From JBCBKL01 sp038521825 (GTDB taxonomy: Bacteria > Pseudomonadota > Alphaproteobacteria > Rhodobacterales > Rhodobacteraceae), in contig JBCBKL010000004.1 in the NCBI GenBank assembly GCA_038521825.1, positions 62,001-126,000 of the forward strand: a DNA stretch of 64,000 nucleotides. Direction: 5' to 3'. The notes under the pieces are model-generated. The model did no database searches. It was given only the letters and a program-made list of their open reading frames with translations, and had not been told where the DNA came from. Position 1 is the stretch's first letter, and each line of letters begins with the position of its first letter. The position numbers and the translations under genes are program-made. Of the stretch, positions 28,288 through 36,410 are shown piece after piece.

Positions 28288-29217
28288 ATGCCCACAATCC
28301 TCGACATCAAGGATCTGCGAAAGTCTTATTCGGGCGGGTTCGAGGCGCTCAAAGGTGTCAATCTGCAGATCCAAAAGGGTGAGATCCTCGCGCTACTGGG
28401 CCCCAATGGTGCCGGGAAAACCACACTGATTTCAACAATTTGCGGGATAACGACGCCAACGTCGGGCACCGTAACAGTCGACGGGCACGACATTGAGCAG
28501 GATTTTCGCGCGGCGCGCAGCCTGATCGGGTTGGTGCCGCAGGAAATCGCGCTGGAACCTTTTGAGAAGGTGATCAATACGGTCCGGTTTTCGCGGGGTC
28601 TTTTCGGCAAGGGCCAGAAGGATGCCGTGCTTGAGAACATCCTCAAACGTCTGTCGCTATGGGACAAGCGGAATGCCCAGATCAAGGAGCTGTCAGGGGG
28701 CATGAAACGCCGCGTGCTGATCGCCAAGGCGCTGGCTCACGAACCCACGGTCCTGTTCCTCGACGAACCGACTGCCGGCGTCGATGTCGAGCTGCGCAAG
28801 GACATGTGGGAGATCGTGGCCGACCTGAAATCGCAGGGGGTGACGATCATTCTGACGACCCATTACATCGAGGAGGCCGAGGCCATCGCCGACCGGGTCG
28901 GTGTCATCAACAAGGGCGAGATTTTGCTGGTCGAAGACAAAGATAGCCTGATGGCCCAGATGGGTCGCAAAGAACTGGAGGTGCAACTGTCGTCCAAGCT
29001 CGACTGTATTCCCGAAGGTCTGTCGCATTACGATCTGCGGCTGGCCGAGGACGGGTGTGGCTTGGTCTATACCTACGACACACGCCGCGAACGGACCGGG
29101 ATCACCAAGTTGCTGAATGACGTCTCGGCAACGGGGCTGGTGCTGCGCGATGTCGTGACGCGGCAGTCGAGCCTGGAAGAGATTTTCGTCACGCTGGTGA
29201 ATGAGGACGCAGCATGA
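28288..29217 (+). CDS. ABC-2 type exporter ATP-binding protein (YadG-like)
   Basis: A 309-residue ATPase with Walker A GPNGAGKTT near residue 38, Q-loop LVPQE, signature LSGGMKRR, Walker B VLFLDEPTAGVD and H-loop TTHYIEEAE. The C-terminal 80 residues form the regulatory extension seen in YadG/CcmA-type exporters. The stop overlaps the permease start, so the two make one exporter. The cargo is unknown. Confidence 0.93.
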   Translation: MPTILDIKDLRKSYSGGFEALKGVNLQIQKGEILALLGPNGAGKTTLISTICGITTPTSGTVTVDGHDIEQDFRAARSLIGLVPQEIALEPFEKVINTVRFSRGLFGKGQKDAVLENILKRLSLWDKRNAQIKELSGGMKRRVLIAKALAHEPTVLFLDEPTAGVDVELRKDMWEIVADLKSQGVTIILTTHYIEEAEAIADRVGVINKGEILLVEDKDSLMAQMGRKELEVQLSSKLDCIPEGLSHYDLRLAEDGCGLVYTYDTRRERTGITKLLNDVSATGLVLRDVVTRQSSLEEIFVTLVNEDAA

Positions 29218-29975
29218 ACCTGACCGCCGTTCGCGCCATCTATGTTTTCGAGATGGCCCGCTTTTTCCGGACAATTGCGCAAAGTCTGATTTCGCCCGTG
29301 CTGTCCACATCGCTTTATTTCGTTGTGTTCGGCACCGCCATCGGCAGCCGGATCGATCAGGTCGAGGGCGTGAGTTATGGCGCCTTCATCGTGCCGGGCC
29401 TCATCATGCTAACGGTGATGACGCAGGGAATCTCCAATGCGTCTTTCGGGATCTACTTCCCGAAATTCATCGGGACGATCTATGAACTGCTGTCGGCGCC
29501 GGTGAATTTTCTCGAGATTGTGATGGGCTATGTGGGGGCCGCTGCGACCAAGGCGCTGATCATCGGGCTGATCATCCTTGCGACCTCCTATTTCTTTGTC
29601 GATCTGACGATTCAACACCCGCTTGCTATGCTGGCCTTTCTGGTTCTGACCTGCCTCAGCTTCGCGCTTTTTGGATTTATCATCGGGATTTGGGCTGGGA
29701 ATTTTGAACAACTCCAGCTGGTTCCTCTGCTGATCATCACGCCGTTGGTGTTTCTTGGTGGGTCATTTTATTCGATTTCGATGCTGCCGCCAGTCTGGCA
29801 GACGATTTCGATGTTCAATCCGGTCGTCTATCTCGTCTCGGGATTTCGCTGGTCGTTTTATGGGTTGGCCGACGTTCCGATCGCCACATCACTTGTCGCT
29901 ATCGCGGTGTTTTTCGGCCTGTGTCTTGGCGTGGTCTGGTGGATATTCAAGACCGGTTGGCGGATCCGGCAGTAG
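29214..29975 (+). CDS. ABC-2 type exporter permease (YadH-like)
   Basis: A 253-residue membrane protein with six predicted helices. It carries the ABC-2 signature region VFLGGSFYSISMLPPVWQTISMFNPVVYLVSGFRWSFYG (in pieces) near residue 180. It pairs with the ATPase directly upstream (ATGA overlap). The YadGH type exports unknown substrates across the inner membrane. Confidence 0.92.
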   Translation: MNLTAVRAIYVFEMARFFRTIAQSLISPVLSTSLYFVVFGTAIGSRIDQVEGVSYGAFIVPGLIMLTVMTQGISNASFGIYFPKFIGTIYELLSAPVNFLEIVMGYVGAAATKALIIGLIILATSYFFVDLTIQHPLAMLAFLVLTCLSFALFGFIIGIWAGNFEQLQLVPLLIITPLVFLGGSFYSISMLPPVWQTISMFNPVVYLVSGFRWSFYGLADVPIATSLVAIAVFFGLCLGVVWWIFKTGWRIRQ

Positions 29976-30062
29976 CCTGAGCCTGTTGCAGGCGCGTCCC
30001 ACATTCAACTCGTTTGTCTCCCGGCCTTGTTTGCACCGGGTGCCAATTCTACATGGGCCGCA

Positions 30063-30860
30063 ATGAAACGCTGGATTCCCTTCATCAAATCTGACCCTCT
30101 TGTCGCGGTCATCCGCATGCAGGGTGTCATAGCCAGCGGCACGCGCGGCACGTTGTCCGATCAGACGCTGGCACCTATTCTCGAACGCGCTTTTTCCCGG
30201 GGCAAACCCGATGCTGTCGCGCTGGTGCTCAGCTCACCCGGGGGCAGCCCGGTGCAAAGCTCGCTGATCGGGATGCGCATCCGCAGGCTGGCCAAGGAAA
30301 AAGAAGTTCCGGTTTACGCCTTTGTAGAAGATGTAGCCGCATCAGGGGGATACTGGATCGCGGCGGCGGCGGACGAAATCTTTGCCGATGCCAGCTCGAT
30401 CATCGGCTCCATCGGTGTGATCTCGTCGAGTTTCGGGGCGCACCATTTCATCGAACGATACGGGATTGAACGCCGTGTCTACACGGCCGGAGAATCCAAA
30501 TCGCAGCTCGATCCGTTCAAACCGGAAAAGCCCGAAGACGTAGCGCGTCTGAAGGGTATCCTGGATGATTTGCATCTGAACTTCATCGACCACGTGAAAG
30601 GACGGCGTGGGGACAAGCTCAACAGTGAAACAGAGCTGTTCAACGGTGAATTCTGGCTGGCTGGCCGTGCCAAGGAACTCGGCCTGATTGACGAGATCGG
30701 CCACCTAAAGCCGATCATGCAGGACAAGTTTGGTGAAAAGGTGAAATTCCGGGGCTACGGTCTGCGCCGCCCGCTTTGGGCGCGTCTGGGTGCTCAGTTT
30801 GCAGCCGATGGAGTTGCCATGCTCGAAGAGCGCGCGGCCTACGCGCAGTTCGGGCTCTGA
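30063..30860 (+). CDS. S49 family signal-peptide-peptidase-like serine protease
   Basis: A 265-residue protein of the SppA/SohB family. The nucleophile Ser94 lies in VAASGGYW and the general base Lys146 in ESKSQLDPFK, the Ser/Lys dyad of S49 enzymes. SSPGGSPVQS near residue 60 is the oxyanion-side motif. There is no strong N-terminal membrane anchor, so it could be cytoplasmic or peripheral. ATG at 30063 (MKRWIPF) is preferred to the upstream in-frame start. It is closely followed by a small zinc-ribbon gene and a Ca/Na antiporter. Confidence 0.9.
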   Translation: MKRWIPFIKSDPLVAVIRMQGVIASGTRGTLSDQTLAPILERAFSRGKPDAVALVLSSPGGSPVQSSLIGMRIRRLAKEKEVPVYAFVEDVAASGGYWIAAAADEIFADASSIIGSIGVISSSFGAHHFIERYGIERRVYTAGESKSQLDPFKPEKPEDVARLKGILDDLHLNFIDHVKGRRGDKLNSETELFNGEFWLAGRAKELGLIDEIGHLKPIMQDKFGEKVKFRGYGLRRPLWARLGAQFAADGVAMLEERAAYAQFGL

Positions 30861-30863
30861 CGC

Positions 30864-31025
30864 ATGATCTTACGCGCAGTCCTGCTGTTCCTGATCTTTA
30901 TCGCGGTTCTGGCCATGCTGGGAAAATTGCATTGGATCGGTGGCAAGCGGGTATCGAAATGCCGCGCCTGCGGGCGGTATCTGATCGGCAAGGGGCCCTG
31001 TACCTGCGGTAAAGGAGGGGCCTAA
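30864..31025 (+). CDS. 53-residue membrane-anchored zinc-ribbon protein
   Basis: Reading from ATG at 30864 gives a 53-residue peptide. It has one N-terminal membrane helix (ILRAVLLFLIFIAVLAMLG) and a short cytoplasmic tail with four cysteines arranged as CRACGRYL...CTCGKGG, a mini zinc ribbon. It starts 4 bases after the S49 peptidase stop, and its TAA overlaps the ATG of the antiporter. Coupled translation in a three-gene operon is therefore likely. The cysteine pattern and tight packing support a real gene; the function is unknown. Confidence 0.75.
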   Translation: MILRAVLLFLIFIAVLAMLGKLHWIGGKRVSKCRACGRYLIGKGPCTCGKGGA

Positions 31026-31996
31026 TGGCCGCCATCATGCCATGGCTCTACAGCGGATTGGGGCTCCTGATCCTGCTGCTGGCCGGTGACTCGCTGGTCA
31101 AGGGCGCGGTGAACCTGTCCCTGCGGCTTGGCGTGCCGGCCTTGATCGTCAGCCTGACGATTGTGGCCTTTGGGACCTCCGCGCCCGAACTGCTGATCGC
31201 GATCCAGGCGGTTAATGACGATGTGCCGGGGCTGGCGCTCGGAAATGTGGTAGGGTCCAATACGGCCAATGTCCTGCTTGTGCTGGGGCTGCCGGCGCTG
31301 CTGGCGACGATGCACACGTCGCAATGCGAGACCCGCAAATCCTATAACTTCATGATCGGGGCGACGGTCCTGTTTATCGCCCTCGCATTCCGCGGTGTGT
31401 TTGACCTGTTTGCCGGGATCGCCCTTCTGGCCGCTCTTGGCTTCGTCCTTTTCGATGCGTTCCGCGAGGCTCATGTCCACCGGCAGGCAAATGCGTGCGG
31501 TGCTGTGGCCGATGTCGACGACGACGAACTCGAAGGCGCAGATCCGTCGATGCCCGGCTGGCGCATTGCGATATTCCTCGCGCTGGGCCTGATTGGCCTG
31601 CCACTGGGTGCCGATCTGCTGGTCGACAATGCCACGGTCATCGCCAAGGTGTACGGGATCAGCGACACCGTCATTGGCCTTACCCTGGTTGCAGTGGGGA
31701 CGTCATTGCCCGAGCTTGCGACCACGATGATGGCAGCGCTTAGGCGTCAGGCGGATGTCGCACTCGGGAACGTGATCGGGTCCAACATGTTCAATCTGCT
31801 CGCGATCATCGGGCTTGCTTGTCTTTTTGGCCCCATCCCCGTCGCCCCTGAATTCATCCGGGTGGATCTCTGGGTGATGTTGGCGGCCTCCGTCCTTCTG
31901 GTGCCCTTTGTCTTTATGAGATGGGATATCACTCGGGGCTGGGGGGTTGCCTTGTCCGCGCTTTATGTGACCTACCTTACGACCCTACTGATCTGA
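31025..31996 (+). CDS. Calcium/sodium antiporter (YrbG-like)
   Basis: A 323-residue inner-membrane CaCA exchanger with about ten helices. Two inverted alpha repeats carry the ion-binding motif: FGTSAPELLIAIQ near residue 58 and VGTSLPELATTMM near residue 230. An acidic cytoplasmic loop (DVDDDELEGADP) separates the halves. The ATG overlaps the stop of the preceding small gene. Confidence 0.93.
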   Translation: MAAIMPWLYSGLGLLILLLAGDSLVKGAVNLSLRLGVPALIVSLTIVAFGTSAPELLIAIQAVNDDVPGLALGNVVGSNTANVLLVLGLPALLATMHTSQCETRKSYNFMIGATVLFIALAFRGVFDLFAGIALLAALGFVLFDAFREAHVHRQANACGAVADVDDDELEGADPSMPGWRIAIFLALGLIGLPLGADLLVDNATVIAKVYGISDTVIGLTLVAVGTSLPELATTMMAALRRQADVALGNVIGSNMFNLLAIIGLACLFGPIPVAPEFIRVDLWVMLAASVLLVPFVFMRWDITRGWGVALSALYVTYLTTLLI

Positions 31997-32011
31997 AGAA
32001 AGGAGCGGCGA

Positions 32012-32788
32012 ATGCGGGCGCTTGTTACCGGAGCCGGGCACCGGCTGGGCCGTGCGATGGCGATCTATCTGGCCAATCGGGGCTTTGACATTGCAGTTCA
32101 CTATGCCAGTTCCTCGGGTGGTGCTGAACAAACTGTGGCCGAGATCAAGGCGGCGGGTCAAAACGGTGTGGCCCTGCAAGCAAACCTTGTCGATGCCAAT
32201 GAGACAGAGGCGCTGTTTGGAAGGGCAACACGTGCTTTGGGCGGTCCGATCACCTGCCTGATCAACAATGCTTCAATCTTCGAATACGACACGATGGAAA
32301 CGGCGACCCGCGAAAGCTGGGACAGGCATATTGGCAGCAACCTGCGGGCGCCTTTCGTCCTGACCCAGCAGATGGCCCTGCAGGGATTGGCGGCGGCCTC
32401 GGATAAAGCGGGTGAACCGGTGGCCACGGGGCTGATTGTCAACATGGTCGATCAGCGGGTGCGAAAGCTGACGCCGGAATTCATGACATACACGATTGCA
32501 AAGATGGGTTTATGGGCCATGACCCGCACGACGGCGCAGGCGCTGGCGCCCGCCATCCGCGTCAACGGGATCGGCCCCGGGCCTACGCTACAGGGCGGAC
32601 GGCAATCGGCAGAGCATTTCGCCAAGCAGCGCGCGGCGACCGTTCTGGGGCGTGGAGCAAACCCAGCGGACATCACGGGCGCCTTGGGCTACTTCCTCGA
32701 TTCACCCGCGATCACGGGACAATTGCTGTGTGTCGATGGGGGGCAGCACCTTGCGTGGGAGACCCCGGATGTCATCGGGGTTGAGTAG
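32012..32788 (+). CDS. SDR-family oxidoreductase, FolM/pteridine-reductase-like
   Basis: A 258-residue short-chain dehydrogenase. The cofactor motif is TGAGHRLGRAMA, with the arginine typical of NADPH-preferring pteridine reductases. INNASIF and the catalytic YTIAK are present. Near-homologues act as FolM-type dihydromonapterin/dihydrofolate reductases, but other carbonyl substrates are possible. GAAAGGAG precedes the ATG. It sits upstream of uvrC-pgsA-moaD-moaE, separated by an AT-rich gap. Confidence 0.85.
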   Translation: MRALVTGAGHRLGRAMAIYLANRGFDIAVHYASSSGGAEQTVAEIKAAGQNGVALQANLVDANETEALFGRATRALGGPITCLINNASIFEYDTMETATRESWDRHIGSNLRAPFVLTQQMALQGLAAASDKAGEPVATGLIVNMVDQRVRKLTPEFMTYTIAKMGLWAMTRTTAQALAPAIRVNGIGPGPTLQGGRQSAEHFAKQRAATVLGRGANPADITGALGYFLDSPAITGQLLCVDGGQHLAWETPDVIGVE

Positions 32789-33074
32789 ATGACGCAGGGT
32801 GAGTTGTACACGAGGGGCAGCATCGTTACAAAAGTGTTACCAAAATGTCTTTATTTTCAGGCACTTGTCCATCTCGAAAATTTTCCCCATGTAAATCAAA
32901 TAGTTAGACAATTGCCTAAAATTTAGGCATGTTAAGGAACTGCCCAAAAAACAACAAAAATTTCCAGACCTCCAGAAGTTATGGGCAGTCTTATCCCCAG
33001 AATCCGTGGATGCCTAAGTGCTTGATAATAGTGTTTTGAAAGTGCAGCCCGAGGCGCAACGAGGTTCGAATCGA
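32789..33074. other. AT-rich intergenic region with two inverted repeats, upstream of uvrC
   Basis: About 230 bases here are strikingly AT-rich for this genome. TGCCTAAA-A-TTTAGGCA (32913-32929) is a 17-base palindrome with a one-base centre. ACTGCCCA (32939-32946) pairs with TGGGCAGT (32982-32989). A further TGCCTAA occurs at 33011. Direct GTTAC repeats lie near 32824-32840. It should hold the uvrC promoter. A small RNA or an operator are both possible; no LexA-type GTTC-N7-GTTC box was seen. Confidence 0.5.
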
Positions 33075-34955
33075 ATGGCGAAAAAACGAGACCAGACGCA
33101 ACCAGAGGCAGCAGAGCGGCCGGGTCACGAGGTCATCGCCAGCTATCTCAAATCGCTCGACAGCTCGCCCGGTGTATACCGTATGCTCGATGCCGACAGC
33201 CGGGTTCTCTATGTCGGCAAGGCTCGCAATCTGCGTGCGCGGGTTTCGAGTTATACCCGCCCCACCGGTCACTCTCCGCGCATCGCGCGGATGATTTCGA
33301 TGACAGCGTCGATGATGTTCCTTACCACCCGGACCGAAACCGAAGCGTTGCTGCTGGAACAGAACCTTATCAAGCAGCTCAAACCCAAATTCAACGTGCT
33401 GCTGCGCGATGACAAGAGCTTTCCGAACATTCTGGTGACCGGAGATCATGACTTTCCGATGATCAAGAAGCATCGGGGCGCCAAGAAGCAGAAGGGCGAT
33501 TATTACGGACCCTTTGCGAGCGCCGGCGCGGTCAACCGCACCCTCAATCAGCTCCAGAAGGTGTTTCTGTTGCGCAATTGCACGGATTCGATGTTCGACA
33601 GTCGGACGCGGCCCTGCCTGCTCTACCAGATCAAGCGCTGTTCGGGCCCCTGCGTCGGTCTGATTTCGGAGACGGATTATGCCCAATCCGTCAAGGACGC
33701 TGAGCGGTTTCTGACCGGCCGATCGACAGATATTCAGGTCAAGCTGGCGGCGGATATGCAAACGGCATCCGAAGCGATGGAATTCGAGCGGGCCGCAGCG
33801 CTGCGCGATCGGATCCGGGCGATGACGTCAGTTCAGTCTGCGCAGGGCATCAACCCGCGCACGGTGACCGAGGCCGACATCGTTGCACTGCATCTGGAAC
33901 AAGGGCAGGCCTGTGTGCAGGTCTTCTTCATCCGTGCCGGACAGAACTGGGGCAACCGCGACTTCTATCCGCGCGTGGGGGCGGATGTGGACGCGGCCGA
34001 GGCATTGGAAGCGTTTCTTGGCCAATTCTATGACCAGAAGGAACCGGCCCGTCAGATCATCCTGTCGAACGCCATCGAGAACCCGGACCTGATGACCGAG
34101 GCGCTGACCCAGAAACTGGGCCGCAAGGTCGAGCTCCTGGTGCCGCAGCGCGGTGAAAAGGCCGAACTGATCGACAGCGCGCTGCGCAACGCGCGCGAAA
34201 GCCTGGCCCGCAAGATGGCTGAAAGTGCCACGCAAGCGAAACTGCTGAAGGGTCTGGCCGAAGCGTTTGATCTGCCGGAGCCACCGGGCCGGATCGAGGT
34301 TTACGACAACTCTCACATTCAGGGCACCAATGCTGTGGGCGCGATGATCGTTGCGGGGCCGGACGGCTTCATGAAGAACAGCTATCGCAAGTTCAACATA
34401 CGCGGAGAAGAGCTAACCCCCGGTGACGATTTCGGGATGATGAAAGAGGTGCTGACCCGGCGTTTCAAGCGGTTGCTGAAGGAAGACCCGGATCGGCACG
34501 ACGGGCAGTGGCCGGATCTCTTGCTGATTGACGGCGGCGCGGGCCAGGTGTCAGCAGTGGCCGAGATCATGGCCGAGCACGGCGTGGAGGACATTCCGAT
34601 GGTCGGCGTGGCCAAGGGTGTCGACCGTGATGCGGGCAAGGAGGAATTCTATCGCACCGGTCAGCGGCCCTTTGCCCTGCGCCACAACGATCCGGTTCTT
34701 TATTTCGTACAGCGGCTGCGGGACGAGGCGCACCGGTTTGCCATTGGAACCCACCGGGCCAAGCGGGCAAAAGCGATCAGCGCAAACCCCCTCGACGACA
34801 TTCCGGGCGTGGGTCCGTCGCGCAAACGGGCGCTGCTGGCGCATTTTGGATCCGCCAAGGCCGTAGCGCGGGCCAATCTGGCGGATCTGAAAGCGGTCGA
34901 GGGCGTTTCAGAGGGGTTAGCACAGAAAGTGTATGATTTCTTTCACGAGGGTTGA
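33075..34955 (+). CDS. uvrC: Excinuclease ABC subunit C
   Basis: A 626-residue nucleotide-excision repair nuclease. The N-terminal GIY-YIG domain starts with SSPGVYRMLDADSRVLYVGKA. A UvrB-binding UVR motif lies near residues 222-256 (TASEAMEFERAAALRDRI). The C-terminal endonuclease domain holds EVYDNSHIQGTNAVGAMI and LLIDGGAGQVS, and the protein ends in paired HhH motifs (DDIPGVGPSRKRALL). ATG at 33075 (MAKKRDQ) is chosen over an upstream GTG at 33018. Confidence 0.96.
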   Translation: MAKKRDQTQPEAAERPGHEVIASYLKSLDSSPGVYRMLDADSRVLYVGKARNLRARVSSYTRPTGHSPRIARMISMTASMMFLTTRTETEALLLEQNLIKQLKPKFNVLLRDDKSFPNILVTGDHDFPMIKKHRGAKKQKGDYYGPFASAGAVNRTLNQLQKVFLLRNCTDSMFDSRTRPCLLYQIKRCSGPCVGLISETDYAQSVKDAERFLTGRSTDIQVKLAADMQTASEAMEFERAAALRDRIRAMTSVQSAQGINPRTVTEADIVALHLEQGQACVQVFFIRAGQNWGNRDFYPRVGADVDAAEALEAFLGQFYDQKEPARQIILSNAIENPDLMTEALTQKLGRKVELLVPQRGEKAELIDSALRNARESLARKMAESATQAKLLKGLAEAFDLPEPPGRIEVYDNSHIQGTNAVGAMIVAGPDGFMKNSYRKFNIRGEELTPGDDFGMMKEVLTRRFKRLLKEDPDRHDGQWPDLLLIDGGAGQVSAVAEIMAEHGVEDIPMVGVAKGVDRDAGKEEFYRTGQRPFALRHNDPVLYFVQRLRDEAHRFAIGTHRAKRAKAISANPLDDIPGVGPSRKRALLAHFGSAKAVARANLADLKAVEGVSEGLAQKVYDFFHEG

Positions 34956-35047
34956 ATGGATGCTGGTCGGACGCTGTTTGCGCTGCGCGCAAAGACGTCC
35001 CGCCCACCATCCCTTTTCGCCGCCGTGCCAACCGGTTAGGTAGGGCC

Positions 35048-35716
35048 ATGACCTGGACCATTCCCAATATCCTGACAGCCTTGCGCCTGCTGGCCGCGCC
35101 GTTGGTCGCCGTCATGTTCCTTTACTTCACGCGGCCCTATGCCGACTGGTTCGCGCTGGTGCTGTTCGTTCTGGCATCCGTTACTGATTGGTTCGACGGT
35201 TATCTTGCTCGCGCATGGGGGCAGCAGACGCGGCTGGGCGCGATGCTCGATCCGATTGCCGACAAGGCCATGGTCGTCATCGCCCTCATGGTTTTGGTCG
35301 GCTTTTCCAGTTGGTCGACGGCCCTCATCCTGCCGTCGGCCCTGATCCTGTTCCGCGAGGTCTTTGTCTCCGGCCTGCGGGAGTATCTGGGCAAGGCCGC
35401 AGGCGCGCTGTCCGTCACGGCGCTCGCCAAGTGGAAGACCTCGGTGCAGATGGTGGCCATTGCCGTTCTCTTTGCGCAAGGTGTGTTTGAGCACTATTTT
35501 GGTATGTCGGTCTGGGGCATGGATGACGCGATGGTGAACGATATCTTGAGCGGTGTTGAACCCGACGTTCTGGGCCTGCGCTGGAAGCTCGCGGGTGCCG
35601 ATTGGAGTGGGGTTGCCGGGTTCTGGCTGCTGTGGTTGGCGGCAGGTTTGACCGTGGTCACCGGCGTTGATTACTTTCGCAAGGCCGTGCCGTTTCTCAA
35701 GGATGAGCCACAATGA
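35048..35716 (+). CDS. pgsA: CDP-diacylglycerol--glycerol-3-phosphate 3-phosphatidyltransferase
   Basis: A 222-residue membrane enzyme making phosphatidylglycerol phosphate. The CDP-alcohol phosphotransferase motif DG(x)2AR(x)8G(x)3D(x)3D is seen as DGYLARAWGQQTRLGAMLD in the N-terminal third, with several hydrophobic helices around it. ATG at 35048 (MTWTIPNILTALRL) matches family starts. The uvrC-pgsA neighbourhood is widespread in proteobacteria. The stop overlaps moaD. Confidence 0.95.
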   Translation: MTWTIPNILTALRLLAAPLVAVMFLYFTRPYADWFALVLFVLASVTDWFDGYLARAWGQQTRLGAMLDPIADKAMVVIALMVLVGFSSWSTALILPSALILFREVFVSGLREYLGKAAGALSVTALAKWKTSVQMVAIAVLFAQGVFEHYFGMSVWGMDDAMVNDILSGVEPDVLGLRWKLAGADWSGVAGFWLLWLAAGLTVVTGVDYFRKAVPFLKDEPQ

Positions 35717-35958
35717 ACGTACTTTATTTTGCATGGGTCCGCGAACGCATCGGTATTCCGCGTGAAGAGGTCGAGACCTCAGCTGATACCGTGATGGATT
35801 TGGTCGAAGAATTGCGCGGTCGAGAGGACCGTTATGCCGCGGCCTTTGCCGATATCTCGGCACTGCGGGTTGCCCTTGATCAGCAGCTTTCGGATTTCGA
35901 CGCCCCGTTGGGCGGGGTGCGCGAGGTCGCGTTCTTCCCGCCGATGACTGGGGGCTAG
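35713..35958 (+). CDS. moaD: Molybdopterin synthase sulfur carrier subunit
   Basis: An 81-residue ubiquitin-fold protein that ends in the required Gly-Gly (PPMTGG), the site of thiocarboxylation. It supplies sulfur to MoaE for converting cPMP to molybdopterin. The start overlaps pgsA and the stop is 3 bases before moaE. Confidence 0.93.
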   Translation: MNVLYFAWVRERIGIPREEVETSADTVMDLVEELRGREDRYAAAFADISALRVALDQQLSDFDAPLGGVREVAFFPPMTGG

Positions 35959-35961
35959 GCG

Positions 35962-36402
35962 ATGCGGATCGAGGTGCAGGAGTCGCCGTTCGATCTGGGT
36001 GCGGAGGCGTCAGCCTTTGCCGCGGGTCACATGGATATGGGAGCGATTGTGACCTTTACCGGCGTTGTCCGCGATGTCGGTGACAGTCTGGAAGCGATGG
36101 AGATCGAACACTACCCCGGCATGACTGAGACTGCCCTTACGACCATTGCGGATGAGGCGGTGCGCCGGTGGTCGCTGGGAGATGTGCTGGTCATTCACCG
36201 CTATGGCCGGATGGTGCCGGGTGAGATGATCATGATGGTGGCAACGGCGGCGCCGCACCGGAAGGACGCGTTTGAGGCAGCGGAATTCCTGATGGATTAT
36301 CTCAAGTCCCGCGCTCCATTCTGGAAGCGCGAGATAACGGCCTCGGGCGCTGATTGGGTTGCCGCGCTGGACCAGGACGAGGCCGCGCTGAAACGCTGGT
36401 AA
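35962..36402 (+). CDS. moaE: Molybdopterin synthase catalytic subunit
   Basis: A 146-residue large subunit of molybdopterin synthase. Signatures include GAIVTFTGVVRD, MEIEHYPGMTE, VIHRYGRM and the catalytic-site KSRAPFWKRE with the conserved lysines. It forms a heterotetramer with MoaD, encoded directly upstream. The convergent RND pump gene ends 8 bases away. Confidence 0.95.
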   Translation: MRIEVQESPFDLGAEASAFAAGHMDMGAIVTFTGVVRDVGDSLEAMEIEHYPGMTETALTTIADEAVRRWSLGDVLVIHRYGRMVPGEMIMMVATAAPHRKDAFEAAEFLMDYLKSRAPFWKREITASGADWVAALDQDEAALKRW

Positions 36403-36410
36403 ACCGGGTC

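Noticed and set aside
32991..32999. TTATCCCCA resembling a DnaA box in an AT-rich gap
   Set aside because: Only one near-match is present and no replication genes are nearby, so an origin is not supported.
33061..33080. GGTTCGAATC resembling a tRNA T-loop before uvrC
   Set aside because: Flanking bases do not form a T-stem and no anticodon or acceptor stem can be drawn.
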